Positions 52,170 to 61,894 of a stretch of DNA of 64,000 bases are shown here, in pieces. This DNA is from an uncultured Opitutia bacterium (GTDB lineage Bacteria > Verrucomicrobiota > Verrucomicrobiia > Opitutales > Opitutaceae). Location: positions 1 to 64,000 of the forward strand of contig CALFZM010000366.1 of assembly GCA_937952235.1 (NCBI GenBank), in the 5' to 3' direction. How positions within the stretch are numbered: position 1 is the stretch's first letter; the number at the start of each line of letters is the position of its first letter. The notes beneath the pieces are model-generated. The model worked only from the letters and a program-made list of their open reading frames with translations, made no database searches and was not told the origin of the DNA. A program made the position numbers and the translations under genes.

Positions 52170-53339
52170 TCACCCGACGATCTCCTCCACGTGGAACGCG
52201 CAATAAAAGAAAGCCTTGTCCTGCGCATGCAGCGTGCGGGCGAGCTCCTCGAGTGGCCGGAGCCGGTCCGCCAGATGCGCAGGCCGGCGGCGGTCGACGA
52301 GCGTGTTCCAGTACGCGAGCCGCGCGCCGGGCCGCCCTGACTGCACGATGCGTTCGAGCAGCCGCTCGTAGTTTCCGGGCGACATGTACTCGAAGATGTC
52401 GCTGAGGTTGAAGGCATCGAAGCGGCGCTCCGCGCCCTCGCCCAGGTAAGCCTCGAGCGGCGCCTGATGCCATTCGAGCCGGTCGAGGTGTTGGCGGATG
52501 GCGGCGAAGTTCTCCGGTCGCAGCGCGAAAGGCAGCGCCCGCGGGTGATGGCCGGTGAGAATCCAGTGGAGGTAGGGATTGTCCGCGGGATCGAGCGCGG
52601 TCACGGCGTGCCGGGCGCGCGCCAGGATCCGGTCCGCCACGCTGCCCTCGACATAGCGGAAGAAACTCGGGTCCCGTCCCATCCGCCCCATCACGAAACG
52701 CGAGAAGAACAGCCGGAACAGCAGCCGCCAGCGCCAGGTGTTCCACGTCTGCTCGTAGAACCGGGTGCGGCTCGCCGCGTCGCCGCCGCCGGCCAGCAGC
52801 CGCTCGATCGTCGCCCGGCCGTGCACCAGCGGGAGAATTCGCCGGCGGAAGGTGCCGAAGTAGCGCTCGAACTTCCCCGCGGTCCCGATGCCCGCCCCCA
52901 GGGCTTCGGGTTGCGCATCCCAGAATGCCCGTGCCCCGGAAGACAGGGCCGGCCGGCAGCGGCGGTAGAACTCCGCCACCCGCGGTCCCGGACGCGAGCC
53001 CACGAACTCGAGCAGCTCCGCGTGCTCGAGTTCCCGATACGCCGCCACCCGCAGCTCCAGGCAGGCGAGCTGCGCGGGGTTGAGGTCGAGCGCCACGACG
53101 CGCGCCGGCGCGCGCGCGAGCAGCGCGAGGGTGTTGTCGCCGGCGGAAGCGATCGAGAGACAGGCGTCGCCCGGCTGCACGTCCAGCGCGGCGAGCAGCA
53201 CATCGGCATCCTCCCAGCATTGAGCGTAGCGCACGCGGGAGAAATCCGCATGCGCCGCCGCCTCGCTAGCCACCCGCGCCTCGCCGGGCGCGCGCGCGGA
53301 CCGAGGCCCCGGGCTGCCGGCCAGCGGGACGTCGCTCAC
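52170..53339 (-). CDS. DUF3419 protein, BtaA-like 3-amino-3-carboxypropyl transferase
   Basis: 389 aa from a GTG at 53339 that overlaps the upstream stop (GTGA). Motifs: RYAQCWEDADVLLAAL, a SAM-site-like LSIASAGDNTLALL, VVALDLNPAQLACLELR, and C-terminal FDAFNLSDIFEYMSP. BtaA transfers the aminocarboxypropyl group of SAM to diacylglycerol, the first step to phosphorus-free betaine lipid (DGTS). The methyltransferase partner BtaB is not in the window, so the end product may differ. It is the last gene of a five-gene minus-strand cluster. Confidence 0.75.
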   Translation of the reverse strand: MSDVPLAGSPGPRSARAPGEARVASEAAAHADFSRVRYAQCWEDADVLLAALDVQPGDACLSIASAGDNTLALLARAPARVVALDLNPAQLACLELRVAAYRELEHAELLEFVGSRPGPRVAEFYRRCRPALSSGARAFWDAQPEALGAGIGTAGKFERYFGTFRRRILPLVHGRATIERLLAGGGDAASRTRFYEQTWNTWRWRLLFRLFFSRFVMGRMGRDPSFFRYVEGSVADRILARARHAVTALDPADNPYLHWILTGHHPRALPFALRPENFAAIRQHLDRLEWHQAPLEAYLGEGAERRFDAFNLSDIFEYMSPGNYERLLERIVQSGRPGARLAYWNTLVDRRRPAHLADRLRPLEELARTLHAQDKAFFYCAFHVEEIVG

Positions 53340-53914
53340 GCCTGCCGCCGGCGCGCCAGCAGCACGCCGATCAGGAGGCCGACGACGGCGCCACCGACGC
53401 CGATCCAGATCAGCGAGCCCTTGGCCGCGGCGAGGATCGGATTGTCGAGCGCGTTGAGCGAGATGTGGTAGCTCGCGAGCAGCCAGCGGCCGTTCTCCTT
53501 CACGATCGTGGCGGTCCAGCGGCTGCGAAACTCGAGGGTCTTCCCCAACAGGTTGTACTCCGCGACCACGTGGCCGTACGACACGCCCGTGTCGCCGCCG
53601 TGGAGGATCGTGAGATCGTCGGGGGTCGGCGGCACCTTGTAGCCGCGGAACGTATCCTTCGCCATCTTGTTGAAGAAATCGCGCAGGCCCTGCACGCCGC
53701 GGCACACCTCGGCGTTCTGCCAGGTGACGACGACATTCGGGTGCACGTGCTGCATCACGGCTTCGTTGTCGCCCTTGGTGATGGCTTCGATCACCTGGGT
53801 GCGCAGCGCGCGCAGTTCGTTGTGGGCAAGATCCTCCGCGGCGGAAAGCGACGGCGCGAGGAAGCCGAGCAGCAGGCCGGCCAGGAGGAGGGGGGACGAG
53901 ACGAGGCGTTTCAT
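53336..53914 (-). CDS. Exported SnoaL/DUF4440-like protein with C-terminal anchor
   Basis: 192 aa. Signal peptide (LLLAGLLLGFLAPSLSAAE), then an NTF2-like alpha+beta barrel (IEAITKGDNEAVMQHVHPNVVVTW, VKENGRWLLASYHISL) and a C-terminal membrane helix (LIWIGVGGAVVGLLIGVLLA) followed by RRRQA. Catalytic or binding role unknown. Translationally coupled to the DUF3419 gene. Confidence 0.75.
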   Translation of the reverse strand: MKRLVSSPLLLAGLLLGFLAPSLSAAEDLAHNELRALRTQVIEAITKGDNEAVMQHVHPNVVVTWQNAEVCRGVQGLRDFFNKMAKDTFRGYKVPPTPDDLTILHGGDTGVSYGHVVAEYNLLGKTLEFRSRWTATIVKENGRWLLASYHISLNALDNPILAAAKGSLIWIGVGGAVVGLLIGVLLARRRQA

Positions 53915-53935
53915 GTCAGTGTTGGAGGGGAAATC

Positions 53936-56062
53936 TCAGGCGTCGGACGCGGGCTCGGTTTCAACGCTGCCCAGCCCGCCGTGCACCACGATCGTGGCGC
54001 CGTCGGGAATGCGGCGCGTGGCGTCGGGCACGCCGAGCACCGCGGGAATGCCGTACTCGCGGCAGATCACGGCGGCGTGCGAAAGCAGCCCGCCGGTCTC
54101 GGTCACGACGGCCGCGACCCGGTCGAGCACGGGCGTCCAGCCCGGGTCGGTGAACGGACACACCAGGATTGCGCCCCGCTCGACCGACATCGCCTCCTCG
54201 ATCGAGCGCGCCACGCGGGCGATGCCGCGGACCCGCCCTCGGCTGGCGCCGATGCCCCGCAGCGCGCCGTGCGCCGGAGCGGGCGCGAAGGCGAAGCGGG
54301 CGCCGATTTCGTTCGGCGCGCGAAAATTCCGGTAGCTCTCGAACGTCTCCCGCCGGGCCGCGACCTGCGAGCGGTCGTCGCGGCAGAGTTCCTCGAACGT
54401 CTGGAAGAAGACGTCGTCGCCCACGCCACGCTGTGCCGCCAGCACGAGGACGTGGCGCCGGATGCGGTGATACATCCGGCTCGAGACATCGCGCATCTCC
54501 TCGCGCAGCCAGAGGAAGGTGCGCAGCCGGTCCAGCTTGCGCGCAAAGCTGCGCCGCCGGTGCCAGGGCAGCGCGGCGAGCGCGGCCGCCCGGGCGCGGG
54601 CATAGGCCGGCCGCGGATCCGCTCCCGCGGGCGCCCCGCGCTGCTCGCGCAGCAGCCCCGCGACCCACGCGGGATCCTCGTCCCAGCGCGGCGCACTGAG
54701 GTCGAGCTCGCGCCGGCTGCGGTGCGGAAACTCCCGTTGCAGCGCCGCCACGTCACTGTCCCCGCGCGCCGCCATCTCGCGCATCCGGCGCGTCGGCTCC
54801 AGGTGCCGCATGGGCGGCAGCGCCGCGACGAGGGCGGGATAGTCGGCATCGGGGAACGATTCGAGGAAAGCCAGCTTCGCGAGCGAGGCGCAGAAGATCG
54901 TGCGGAAATAGTTCGTCTCGACCACGCGGTAGTCGTCCTCGATCAGCCGGCGGAGGGCGGCGGCCGGATCGCCCGTCCGCCGCTCGTGCCGGCGCAGCAC
55001 CTCCTCCGCCCCGCCCGCCAGGAACTCCCGGTCGAAGCGCTCCTGCCGGCGCCAGATGCCCGGCACGGCCAGCAATGTGGGCAGCGCGCGCAGCACGCCC
55101 AGCGCCGTCACAGGCGTGCGGATACCGTCGCCCTCGTACGTGACCGCCACGCTCAGGTCGCGGTCGAACTCGCGCTCGACGAAGCCGGGAAGCCGCGCGA
55201 GGCACTGCTTCACCGCGCCGAGGTTCCAGTACGGGCGCCCGAAGAACATCCGCCCCGCCTCGAATTCCCCGGAGAAGAGCCGCACCTCCCGCAGGAAGTC
55301 CTTCAGCGCCGGTTCCCAGATGTAGTCGTAGAGCGACCACATCAGCGGGGTGCACACGCCGGCGGAAACGCCGCCGTCCCTGAAGTCGGCGTTGGTCCAT
55401 TCGCCGGTGCCGGGCGCAAAGTCGATCCGCGTGACCGGGCGCGCCTGCAGCACGTACAGCAGGCCGTCCTCGATCGCGAACTCGATGTCCTGCGGCGCAC
55501 CGAAGTACCGCTGGATCGCGCGCGCCACCCGTTCGATCTCCGGCCGGTGCCGCACCAGCAGCGGGTGATCCGGCGGCAGCGCCGCCTGCGTGCCGGCCAG
55601 CAACCCGTCCGCCAGCCCGGCGCAGGCCTCGATCACCACCTCCTCGGCGCCCGTGGCGGGATTGACGGTGAAGGCCACGCCGGCGAGCTCCGGCCGGATC
55701 ATCCGCTGCACGACCGGCGTCATGCGCAGCGTGGCCGGGTCGATGCCGTGCCGCCGGCAGTAATCCGCGACCGCGGGCGCGTGCACGGAGGCGAGGCAGC
55801 CGCGGACGGCGGCCTCGACGGCCTCGACCGATTCGAGATTGAGGAAGCTGCGGAACTGCCCCGCGAACGACACGTCCCCGCCATCCTCGGCGGACGCCGA
55901 CGACCGCACGGCCAGCGGAAAGCCCAGCACCTCGGCGGCGCGCGCGAGATCGCGGGGCGCGCAGAGGAAATCCGGGACGCGGAAGCCGGCGAGCTGCAGC
56001 TCCACGAGCCGGCGGACCTTGCCCCCGATCAGCGGCGCGGCGGTGTCAGAGGGCGATCGCAT
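53936..56062 (-). CDS. PEP-synthase/RPH-like ATP-grasp dikinase-type enzyme
   Basis: 708 aa; the ATG at 56062 overlaps the upstream gene by 17 bp. N-terminal PPDK-type ATP-grasp: LAVRSSASAEDGGDVSFAGQ, LAGVAFTVNPATGAEEVVIEA and QARPVTRIDF. A central helical region starts WTNADFRDGGVSAGVCTPLMWS, as in rifampicin phosphotransferase. The C-terminal swivelling domain carries His662 in ETGGLLSHAAVICREYGIPA. The reaction passes the ATP beta-phosphate through the His to an acceptor. Relatives include RPH and the condensing enzymes PigC/TamQ. Next to an amine-forming fusion enzyme, an amine- or lipid-ligating role is possible. True PEP synthase is unlikely at this length. Confidence 0.78.
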   Translation of the reverse strand: MRSPSDTAAPLIGGKVRRLVELQLAGFRVPDFLCAPRDLARAAEVLGFPLAVRSSASAEDGGDVSFAGQFRSFLNLESVEAVEAAVRGCLASVHAPAVADYCRRHGIDPATLRMTPVVQRMIRPELAGVAFTVNPATGAEEVVIEACAGLADGLLAGTQAALPPDHPLLVRHRPEIERVARAIQRYFGAPQDIEFAIEDGLLYVLQARPVTRIDFAPGTGEWTNADFRDGGVSAGVCTPLMWSLYDYIWEPALKDFLREVRLFSGEFEAGRMFFGRPYWNLGAVKQCLARLPGFVEREFDRDLSVAVTYEGDGIRTPVTALGVLRALPTLLAVPGIWRRQERFDREFLAGGAEEVLRRHERRTGDPAAALRRLIEDDYRVVETNYFRTIFCASLAKLAFLESFPDADYPALVAALPPMRHLEPTRRMREMAARGDSDVAALQREFPHRSRRELDLSAPRWDEDPAWVAGLLREQRGAPAGADPRPAYARARAAALAALPWHRRRSFARKLDRLRTFLWLREEMRDVSSRMYHRIRRHVLVLAAQRGVGDDVFFQTFEELCRDDRSQVAARRETFESYRNFRAPNEIGARFAFAPAPAHGALRGIGASRGRVRGIARVARSIEEAMSVERGAILVCPFTDPGWTPVLDRVAAVVTETGGLLSHAAVICREYGIPAVLGVPDATRRIPDGATIVVHGGLGSVETEPASDA

Positions 56063-58565
56063 AACCGGCCCCCCGTACCGCCCGCTCCGAGACCCCCGGC
56101 TGCCGGTAGCCCGCCAGCCCGAAACCGTGCCGGCCCGCCATCGCCGCAACCTGGGCCACATGCCAGGGCGTGAGCGCGCCGGTGTAGCGCGTGTCGCGCA
56201 CGCCCTCGAGTCCCAGCAACATCGCCTCGACCATGCAGCCGTAGGCCTGCCCCGGCGGCAGCGGGAAATCGATGATCCCGAGGTCCTCGCCTCCCGGCAG
56301 CGCGGCGAGCCCGCCCCGCAGCATCAGGACGTCAGGCCGGGCCGCGGCCGCCGCGGGCGTCAGGCTCGCCGGGACGGAGAGATCGCAGCAGACGGCGCCC
56401 GGGGCGAAATCGTCCGCGCCCAGGGGAGCATCCACGGCGTTCATCGCGGCCACCACCACCCCGCCCTCCCGTACCGCGCGCAGGTCGGTGGTCGCGGAGG
56501 CGCGCGGCAGCTTTTCGGCGAGGTGCCGCAGCCGCAGCGCGGAACCGGGTTTGCGGCTGCCGATCAGGATCGTGCGACGGTAACGGGGCGCGAGGATCTC
56601 GGCGCAGGTGCGGCCGATGTTCCCGGCGGCTCCGGCGATGACGAGCACCGTCTCCGCCGCGGGGCGCCCGGTCTCCCGGTGCGCGCGGTCGAGCGCCTGC
56701 AGGGCCAGCGCGATCGCGGTGCTGTTGCCGGTCGTGACGCCCAGGCCGCGGGCGTCGAGCCGCGTCCCGGCGCAGGTGGCGATGGACGTGTACTGGCCGA
56801 GCGACACCACCTGGCAGCCGAGCGCGTGCGCGAGATCGATGCCCTGCTGCACCAGCGCCTGCGGCTGCGCCAGCCGGCGGGCGTCCAGCCGCCGCTTGAT
56901 CCAGGCGGAGCTGAACGGCAGCAGGATCGGATGAAACCGCACCCGCTCGCCCGTCGCGGACCGCACGTCGCACACGTTGAGCACGACCGGCGCCATGCGG
57001 CCGGCCACGCGCTCGAGGAAGGCCTCGCGCTCGGCCGTCGACGCCGGCGCGAACGACGGCTCGAGCACGCCGAAGTCGTCCGTCGCGACCAGGTGGCAGA
57101 GCCAGGCCACCCGCCGCTCCGGCACGTGGCGCTGGGCCGCACGGAACGACGGCTCGTCGTGCGCGAGCAGGCGCACCTCGGTGCGCACGCAGCGGTTGCC
57201 GGCCGCGGCGGCGTCGCGCCCCGACCAGAGGTGGCGCGTGAGGCCGAGCGTGTCGCCTGCGTCCAGGCGCCGGCAGACGTCCTCGAACGCCGCGAGCACG
57301 CGCCCGATGTCGGCGGTCGTGATGAAGGCGCAGGGCTCCAGCCGCAGGGCCAGCGGCTCGCTGAGCGTGGGCGCCACGCGGATGCGATGCGCGTGCAGCA
57401 GGTGGCCCGCGAGCACGTAGCCGAGGTCGTCCTGCGCGGTGAGGAAACGCAGGAGGAAACTCGGGGCCTCGGACTGCCGGCGGAACTCCACCGCGAGCAG
57501 CAGGCCCGCTCCCCGCACGGCGGCAATCGCCCGCGGATGCCGCGCGGCGAGCGCCTCGAGCCCGGCGCGGAGCTCCGCGCCCCGGGCGCGCACGGCGGCG
57601 AGCAGCGCGTCGTCGACGAGCGCGAGGGTCCGCCGCGCGAGCGCGCAGGCGTGGTCATCCTCGGCATACGTGCTCGTATGCTGGAGGTCGAAGCGGTCGT
57701 CGTAGCGTTCACGGCGGACGAGCAGCGCCGAGATCTTCGCCAGCCCGCCGCCAAGCGCCTTAGAGAGGATCACGTAATCCGGCTGCACCCCGAGGGCGGC
57801 CGAGGCCAGGAACTGCCCGGTGCGGCCAACCCCGGTCTGGCACTCGTCGGCGATGAGCGGGACGCCGTGGCGGGCGCAGAGGGCCGCGGCGCGCTGGACG
57901 AACTCCCGGGAAAGCGGCCGCACGCCGCCTTCGCCGAGCACGGGCTCGAAGATGAAACCCGCGAGATCGCCCGGACGGGCGAATGCCGCCTCGAGCGCCG
58001 CGACGTCATTGGGCGCGACGCGCACCACCGGCACGCCCGCGAGCGCGTACGGCTCGCGGTAGGCGGGATGCGCGGTGAGCTGGAGGGCGGCGAGGGTCTT
58101 GCCGTGAAACCCGCGCTCGAGGGCGACGAAGGTCCGCGCGCCCGTTTCCAGCCGCGCGTGCTTCATCGCCGCCTCCACCGCCTCGGCGCCGGAGTTCGCG
58201 AAGACGGCCACGTAGTCGGCACCGGCACGGCGCGAAAGCTCGGCCGCCAGCTCCGCCGCGTGCCGCCGCCGCGAGGCCTGACTGTGCACCGGCCGGCCGG
58301 AGGCGAGCAACCGCTGCGCTTCGGCGACCAGGGCGGGATGCGCATGCCCGAGAAGCAGCGAGCCGTAGCCGCCTACGAGGTCGAGCACTTCGACCTCGTC
58401 GCCCGCCGCATCGCGGTAATACAAGTGGGGACCCGCACCGCGTTCGTAATCGATGTCGAGCGCCAGCGTGCGGAGCAGTTCCCCCAGACGGGGCTTGAAA
58501 TGGTCGCGGCCCGGCCCGGCCTCGGCGGGCCGCGGAACGACGGAGTTCGGCGCTGGGGGATTCAC
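56046..58565 (-). CDS. Fused class-III aminotransferase and acyl-ACP reductase-like protein
   Basis: 839 aa from a GTG. Residues about 20-430: class-III aminotransferase with VFANSGAEAVEAAMKHAR, IADECQTGVGRTG and PLP Lys269 in VILSKALGGG. Residues about 480-839 resemble cyanobacterial long-chain acyl-ACP reductase (AAR): VVSLGQYTSIATCAG, GVTTGNSTAIAL, the Rossmann VIAGAAGNIGRTCAEIL, and CMVEAMLLGLEGVRDT. Such a fusion could reduce an acyl thioester to the aldehyde and transaminate it to a fatty amine, as proposed for TamH in tambjamine biosynthesis. The reading frame is intact across the junction. Confidence 0.8.
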   Translation of the reverse strand: MNPPAPNSVVPRPAEAGPGRDHFKPRLGELLRTLALDIDYERGAGPHLYYRDAAGDEVEVLDLVGGYGSLLLGHAHPALVAEAQRLLASGRPVHSQASRRRHAAELAAELSRRAGADYVAVFANSGAEAVEAAMKHARLETGARTFVALERGFHGKTLAALQLTAHPAYREPYALAGVPVVRVAPNDVAALEAAFARPGDLAGFIFEPVLGEGGVRPLSREFVQRAAALCARHGVPLIADECQTGVGRTGQFLASAALGVQPDYVILSKALGGGLAKISALLVRRERYDDRFDLQHTSTYAEDDHACALARRTLALVDDALLAAVRARGAELRAGLEALAARHPRAIAAVRGAGLLLAVEFRRQSEAPSFLLRFLTAQDDLGYVLAGHLLHAHRIRVAPTLSEPLALRLEPCAFITTADIGRVLAAFEDVCRRLDAGDTLGLTRHLWSGRDAAAAGNRCVRTEVRLLAHDEPSFRAAQRHVPERRVAWLCHLVATDDFGVLEPSFAPASTAEREAFLERVAGRMAPVVLNVCDVRSATGERVRFHPILLPFSSAWIKRRLDARRLAQPQALVQQGIDLAHALGCQVVSLGQYTSIATCAGTRLDARGLGVTTGNSTAIALALQALDRAHRETGRPAAETVLVIAGAAGNIGRTCAEILAPRYRRTILIGSRKPGSALRLRHLAEKLPRASATTDLRAVREGGVVVAAMNAVDAPLGADDFAPGAVCCDLSVPASLTPAAAAARPDVLMLRGGLAALPGGEDLGIIDFPLPPGQAYGCMVEAMLLGLEGVRDTRYTGALTPWHVAQVAAMAGRHGFGLAGYRQPGVSERAVRGAGYAIAL

Positions 58566-58633
58566 GCGACGAGGATAGTTAGCGGACGCCCCGGGGCGTT
58601 AATCGATAAAATTTTGGGTGGCCATCGCGCAAA

Positions 58634-60181
58634 TCAATGTCCCGTCGCGGGCCGGCCGCGCAGCAGCGTGGCGAGCAGCGCCGCCCCGACGCAACAAGCG
58701 GCGGCGAGCGACACCACCACCCGAAAGCCGGCGACAAACGCCTCCCGGATGGCGGCCTCCACCGCCTGCGCCGTCGCCGGCGCCAGGCCCTCCGGAGGCC
58801 GGGCCACCGCGAGTTTCGCCGCCTCGAGGCGAAGCACGGCGAGGGCGGTGTCCGTGAGGCCGAGATCCGCGACCCGCGCCTCCAACGCGCGGCTGAAAAC
58901 CGCCAGCATCACCGGCCCCAGCACGGCGATCGCGAACACGCCGGCGAGCCGCGTCGTGCTGCTGTTGATGCCCGAGGCCAGCCCGAGCCGGTCCGACGGG
59001 ACGGCATCCATCACCGCCGTGCTCAGCGGCGTCGCGGTCAGGCCGAGGCCCACGCCCACGAGGACGAAACCCGGCAGGTACGTGGTCCAGAACTCGCGCG
59101 GCCCGGCCGTGAGTCCGGGCAGTGCGAACAGGAGAAACCCCGCCGCGGCGAACAGCGGCCCGAACGTCAGCGGGAGCCGCGGGCCCCGGCGGTCGACGCA
59201 GCGGCCGGCCCAGCGCGAGAGCAGGATGAGCAGGGCCATCAGCGGCAGTTGCGTGAGCCCGGCGAGCATCGGCGCGTAGCCCTGCACCTGTACGAGATTC
59301 AGCGGCATGAAGAAGAGCGTGCCGTGGAAGCCGAGGTAGAAGGCGAAACTCAGGCCGCAGGCGGCCAGGAGGGAAGGCGACCGGAAGACGTCGAGCGGCA
59401 GCAGCGGGTGCGCGACGCGCGTCTGCCGGTGGAGAAACGCCCCCAGGGCGACGAGGCCGCCGGCCAGCGGGATGGAGACCAGCGGGTGGCCGAGCCCCGC
59501 CTTCGGCCACTCGATCAGTCCCTGGTTCAAGCCGGCAAGGCCGAGCGTGAGCAGCAGCGCGCCCCAGCCGTCGACCGCGCGCCGCGACGCGGCCGGATCG
59601 GGCGGCACGCGACTGAGCACGGCCAGCAGCGCCACCGCCGCCAGTGGGACGTTGATGAAGAACACCACGCGCCAGAGGCCGGCGCCCGCCAGCACGCCGC
59701 CGAGCACCGGCCCGATCGTGGTCGCGAGCACGCTGAACGCCGACCACGTGCCGATCGCCTTGCCCCGCACCTCGGGCGGAAAGTGGCTGGACAGCAGCGC
59801 GAGGGAGCCGGGCACCATCAGCGCGCCACCCACGCCCTGCGCGACGCGCGCGGCGATGAGGACGCCGATGTCGGGCGCCAGGCCGCATCCCACGGAAGCG
59901 ACCGTGAAGATCGCGATGCCCAGGCTGAAGATCCGCCGGCGGCCGAAGGTGTCGCCCAGGACGCCGCCAAACAGCAGCAGCGCCGCCAGCGGCAGCGAGA
60001 AACCGTTTGTCACCCAGAAGAGCCCCGCGCCCGTCGCATGGAGTTCGCGTTGCAACACCGGCAGCGCGACGCTCAGCGCGGTGCCGTCGATGAACACCAT
60101 GCCCGAGGCCAGCACCGAGCTGAGCAGGACCCAGGCGGAGGCGGACGACGCGGTACGGGCTGGAGGCACGCGGGGCGACAC
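58634..60181 (-). CDS. MFS exporter, DHA2 (14-helix) type
   Basis: About 515 aa with a GTG start at 60181; the start is uncertain because the frame stays open across the divergent gene. TM1 SSVLASGMVFIDGTALSVALPVLQ carries the motif D1-like FIDGTALSVALP. GGVLGDTFGRRRIF is motif A, RVAQGVGGALMVPGSLALL motif B and TIGPVLGGVLAG motif C, all typical of drug/proton antiporters. The last gap before the fusion gene is 68 bp, so it may lead the biosynthetic cluster and export its product. Confidence 0.82.
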   Translation of the reverse strand: MSPRVPPARTASSASAWVLLSSVLASGMVFIDGTALSVALPVLQRELHATGAGLFWVTNGFSLPLAALLLFGGVLGDTFGRRRIFSLGIAIFTVASVGCGLAPDIGVLIAARVAQGVGGALMVPGSLALLSSHFPPEVRGKAIGTWSAFSVLATTIGPVLGGVLAGAGLWRVVFFINVPLAAVALLAVLSRVPPDPAASRRAVDGWGALLLTLGLAGLNQGLIEWPKAGLGHPLVSIPLAGGLVALGAFLHRQTRVAHPLLPLDVFRSPSLLAACGLSFAFYLGFHGTLFFMPLNLVQVQGYAPMLAGLTQLPLMALLILLSRWAGRCVDRRGPRLPLTFGPLFAAAGFLLFALPGLTAGPREFWTTYLPGFVLVGVGLGLTATPLSTAVMDAVPSDRLGLASGINSSTTRLAGVFAIAVLGPVMLAVFSRALEARVADLGLTDTALAVLRLEAAKLAVARPPEGLAPATAQAVEAAIREAFVAGFRVVVSLAAACCVGAALLATLLRGRPATGH

Positions 60182-60324
60182 GGCGCGCGAGGCTGGCGCG
60201 CGGCCATCCGGAATCAAGCTGCGCCAATCCCGGGCAGATGGGCCGAAAGACCGGGGCCGGCCGGCCCGCCGCGAACGCAACGCGCTTGCCGCTCCCGCCG
60301 CGCCGGGCGTAAACCCACGCCGCC

Positions 60325-61869
60325 ATGAGTTCCCCTGACCTGGGCGGCGTAGGCCGGCGCGATTTCCTGAAGTTCTCCGCCGCCTCGGCACTCGCCGGCG
60401 CGCTACCCGCCACCGCCTCCGCCGCCACGCCCGCGCGCGCCTCCCGCTCCGCCTTCATCGCGGAGGAGAACCAGCGCCCCGGCGCGACCGACTGGCAGCT
60501 CACGCGCGTGCGCCTGTCCCGCGCCCAGGGCATCCGGGCGGCCGAGATCGAAGGCTACTGCTCACGCCAGTCCGGGCTCGCCGGCGAGACGCTCGACCTC
60601 TGCGTGAGCACGACCCCGGCGGCACGGTTCAAGGTCGAGATCTTCCGCACCGGCTACTACGGCGGCGCGGGCGCCCGGCTGATGGCGACCCTCGGACCGT
60701 TCGAGGGTCGGACGCAGCCCGTGCCGGCGCCGGGGCCGAAGCGGCTGATCGAGTGCAAATGGACGCCGTGCGCCACGCTGACAATCCCGCGCGACTGGCC
60801 CAGCGGCGTGTACCTGGGCCGGCTGACCACGTTGCCGGACGACGCGGACAAGCCCTACTGGCAGAACTACCTCGTCTTCATCGTCCGCGACACCCGCAAG
60901 GCCGACATCCTGCTCCAGTGCAGCGACAACACCTGGCAGGCCTACAACAAGTGGCCGGACAACTACTCGCTCTACACCAACCCGCTGGGCGCGCAGGCGC
61001 CGGGAGTCGCGGTGAGCTTCGACCGGCCCTACGGCAAGTACGCGCAGATCTACGAGAATCCTCAGTCGCTCGGATCGGGCGAGTGGCTCTGCTTCGAATT
61101 TCCGCTCGCGTACTGGCTCGAGCAGCACGGTTACGACGTCACGTACTGTTCGAACAGCGATTGCCTCGATCCCGCGCAGATCACGCGCTGCAGGACGTTC
61201 CTCAGCGTGGGGCACGACGAGTACTGGGATCCGCTCCAGCACGCGGCGGTGAAACGTGCGATCTCCGACGGCGTGAGCGTGCTCTGGCTCTGCGGCAATT
61301 CCGTCTTCGTCGTGAGCCCGTTCACGGAATCCAGCGACGGCCGGCCGCGTCGCGTGATCGAGCGCGCCGGCCACTTTGCCGGCATGACCGACGCCGAGGT
61401 CGAGAAGGCGCGGCGGGTGTTTTCGGAGGACTATCGCCGGATCGGCCCCGACGAGTCCGATATCATCGGCGCGCGCACCGTCATCCCGTTCAACGGCGGC
61501 GGCGACTGGATCTGCACCCGCCCCGACCACTGGATGTTTGCCGGCACCGGCATGAAGGCGGGCGATCGAATTCCAGGTCTCGTGGGCTGGGAACACCACG
61601 GCGAACCAGCTTTGATCCCGGGACTGGAAGTCGTGGCGGAAGGCCTGGTGTGGGCCGGTGGCGTCACGCCGTCGCGCTACACGGCGACGATCTTTCCGGG
61701 GCCCAAGGGCAACTTCGTCTTCAACGCCGCCACGATCTTCTGGGTGCAGGGCCTCGCGAGCCCGCCGGGCCACATGATCCCGTGGAGCCACTGGTCGCGA
61801 CCGCAGGGGCCGGATCCACGCGTGCAGCAGATCACGCACAACCTGCTGCGCCGCGCGCTCGGCGCGTGA
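60325..61869 (+). CDS. Tat-exported N,N-dimethylformamidase-like protein
   Basis: 514 aa. Twin-arginine signal GRRDFLKFSAASALAGALP. The remainder matches the large-subunit-like C-terminal domain of N,N-dimethylformamidase: VEIFRTGYYGGAGARL, WPSGVYLGRL, LQCSDNTWQAYNKW, FLSVGHDEYWDP and WVQGLASPPG. Characterised members are non-haem iron amide hydrolases, but most homologues are of unknown substrate. Divergent from the MFS gene. Confidence 0.75.
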   Translation: MSSPDLGGVGRRDFLKFSAASALAGALPATASAATPARASRSAFIAEENQRPGATDWQLTRVRLSRAQGIRAAEIEGYCSRQSGLAGETLDLCVSTTPAARFKVEIFRTGYYGGAGARLMATLGPFEGRTQPVPAPGPKRLIECKWTPCATLTIPRDWPSGVYLGRLTTLPDDADKPYWQNYLVFIVRDTRKADILLQCSDNTWQAYNKWPDNYSLYTNPLGAQAPGVAVSFDRPYGKYAQIYENPQSLGSGEWLCFEFPLAYWLEQHGYDVTYCSNSDCLDPAQITRCRTFLSVGHDEYWDPLQHAAVKRAISDGVSVLWLCGNSVFVVSPFTESSDGRPRRVIERAGHFAGMTDAEVEKARRVFSEDYRRIGPDESDIIGARTVIPFNGGGDWICTRPDHWMFAGTGMKAGDRIPGLVGWEHHGEPALIPGLEVVAEGLVWAGGVTPSRYTATIFPGPKGNFVFNAATIFWVQGLASPPGHMIPWSHWSRPQGPDPRVQQITHNLLRRALGA

Positions 61870-61894
61870 GCGGCGCCGCACCGGGAGCGCCCCG

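Noticed and set aside
58590..58601. Palindrome CGCCCCGGGGCG before the aminotransferase-reductase gene
   Set aside because: Short, purely GC palindromes are common by chance here, and no second copy or regulator partner was seen.
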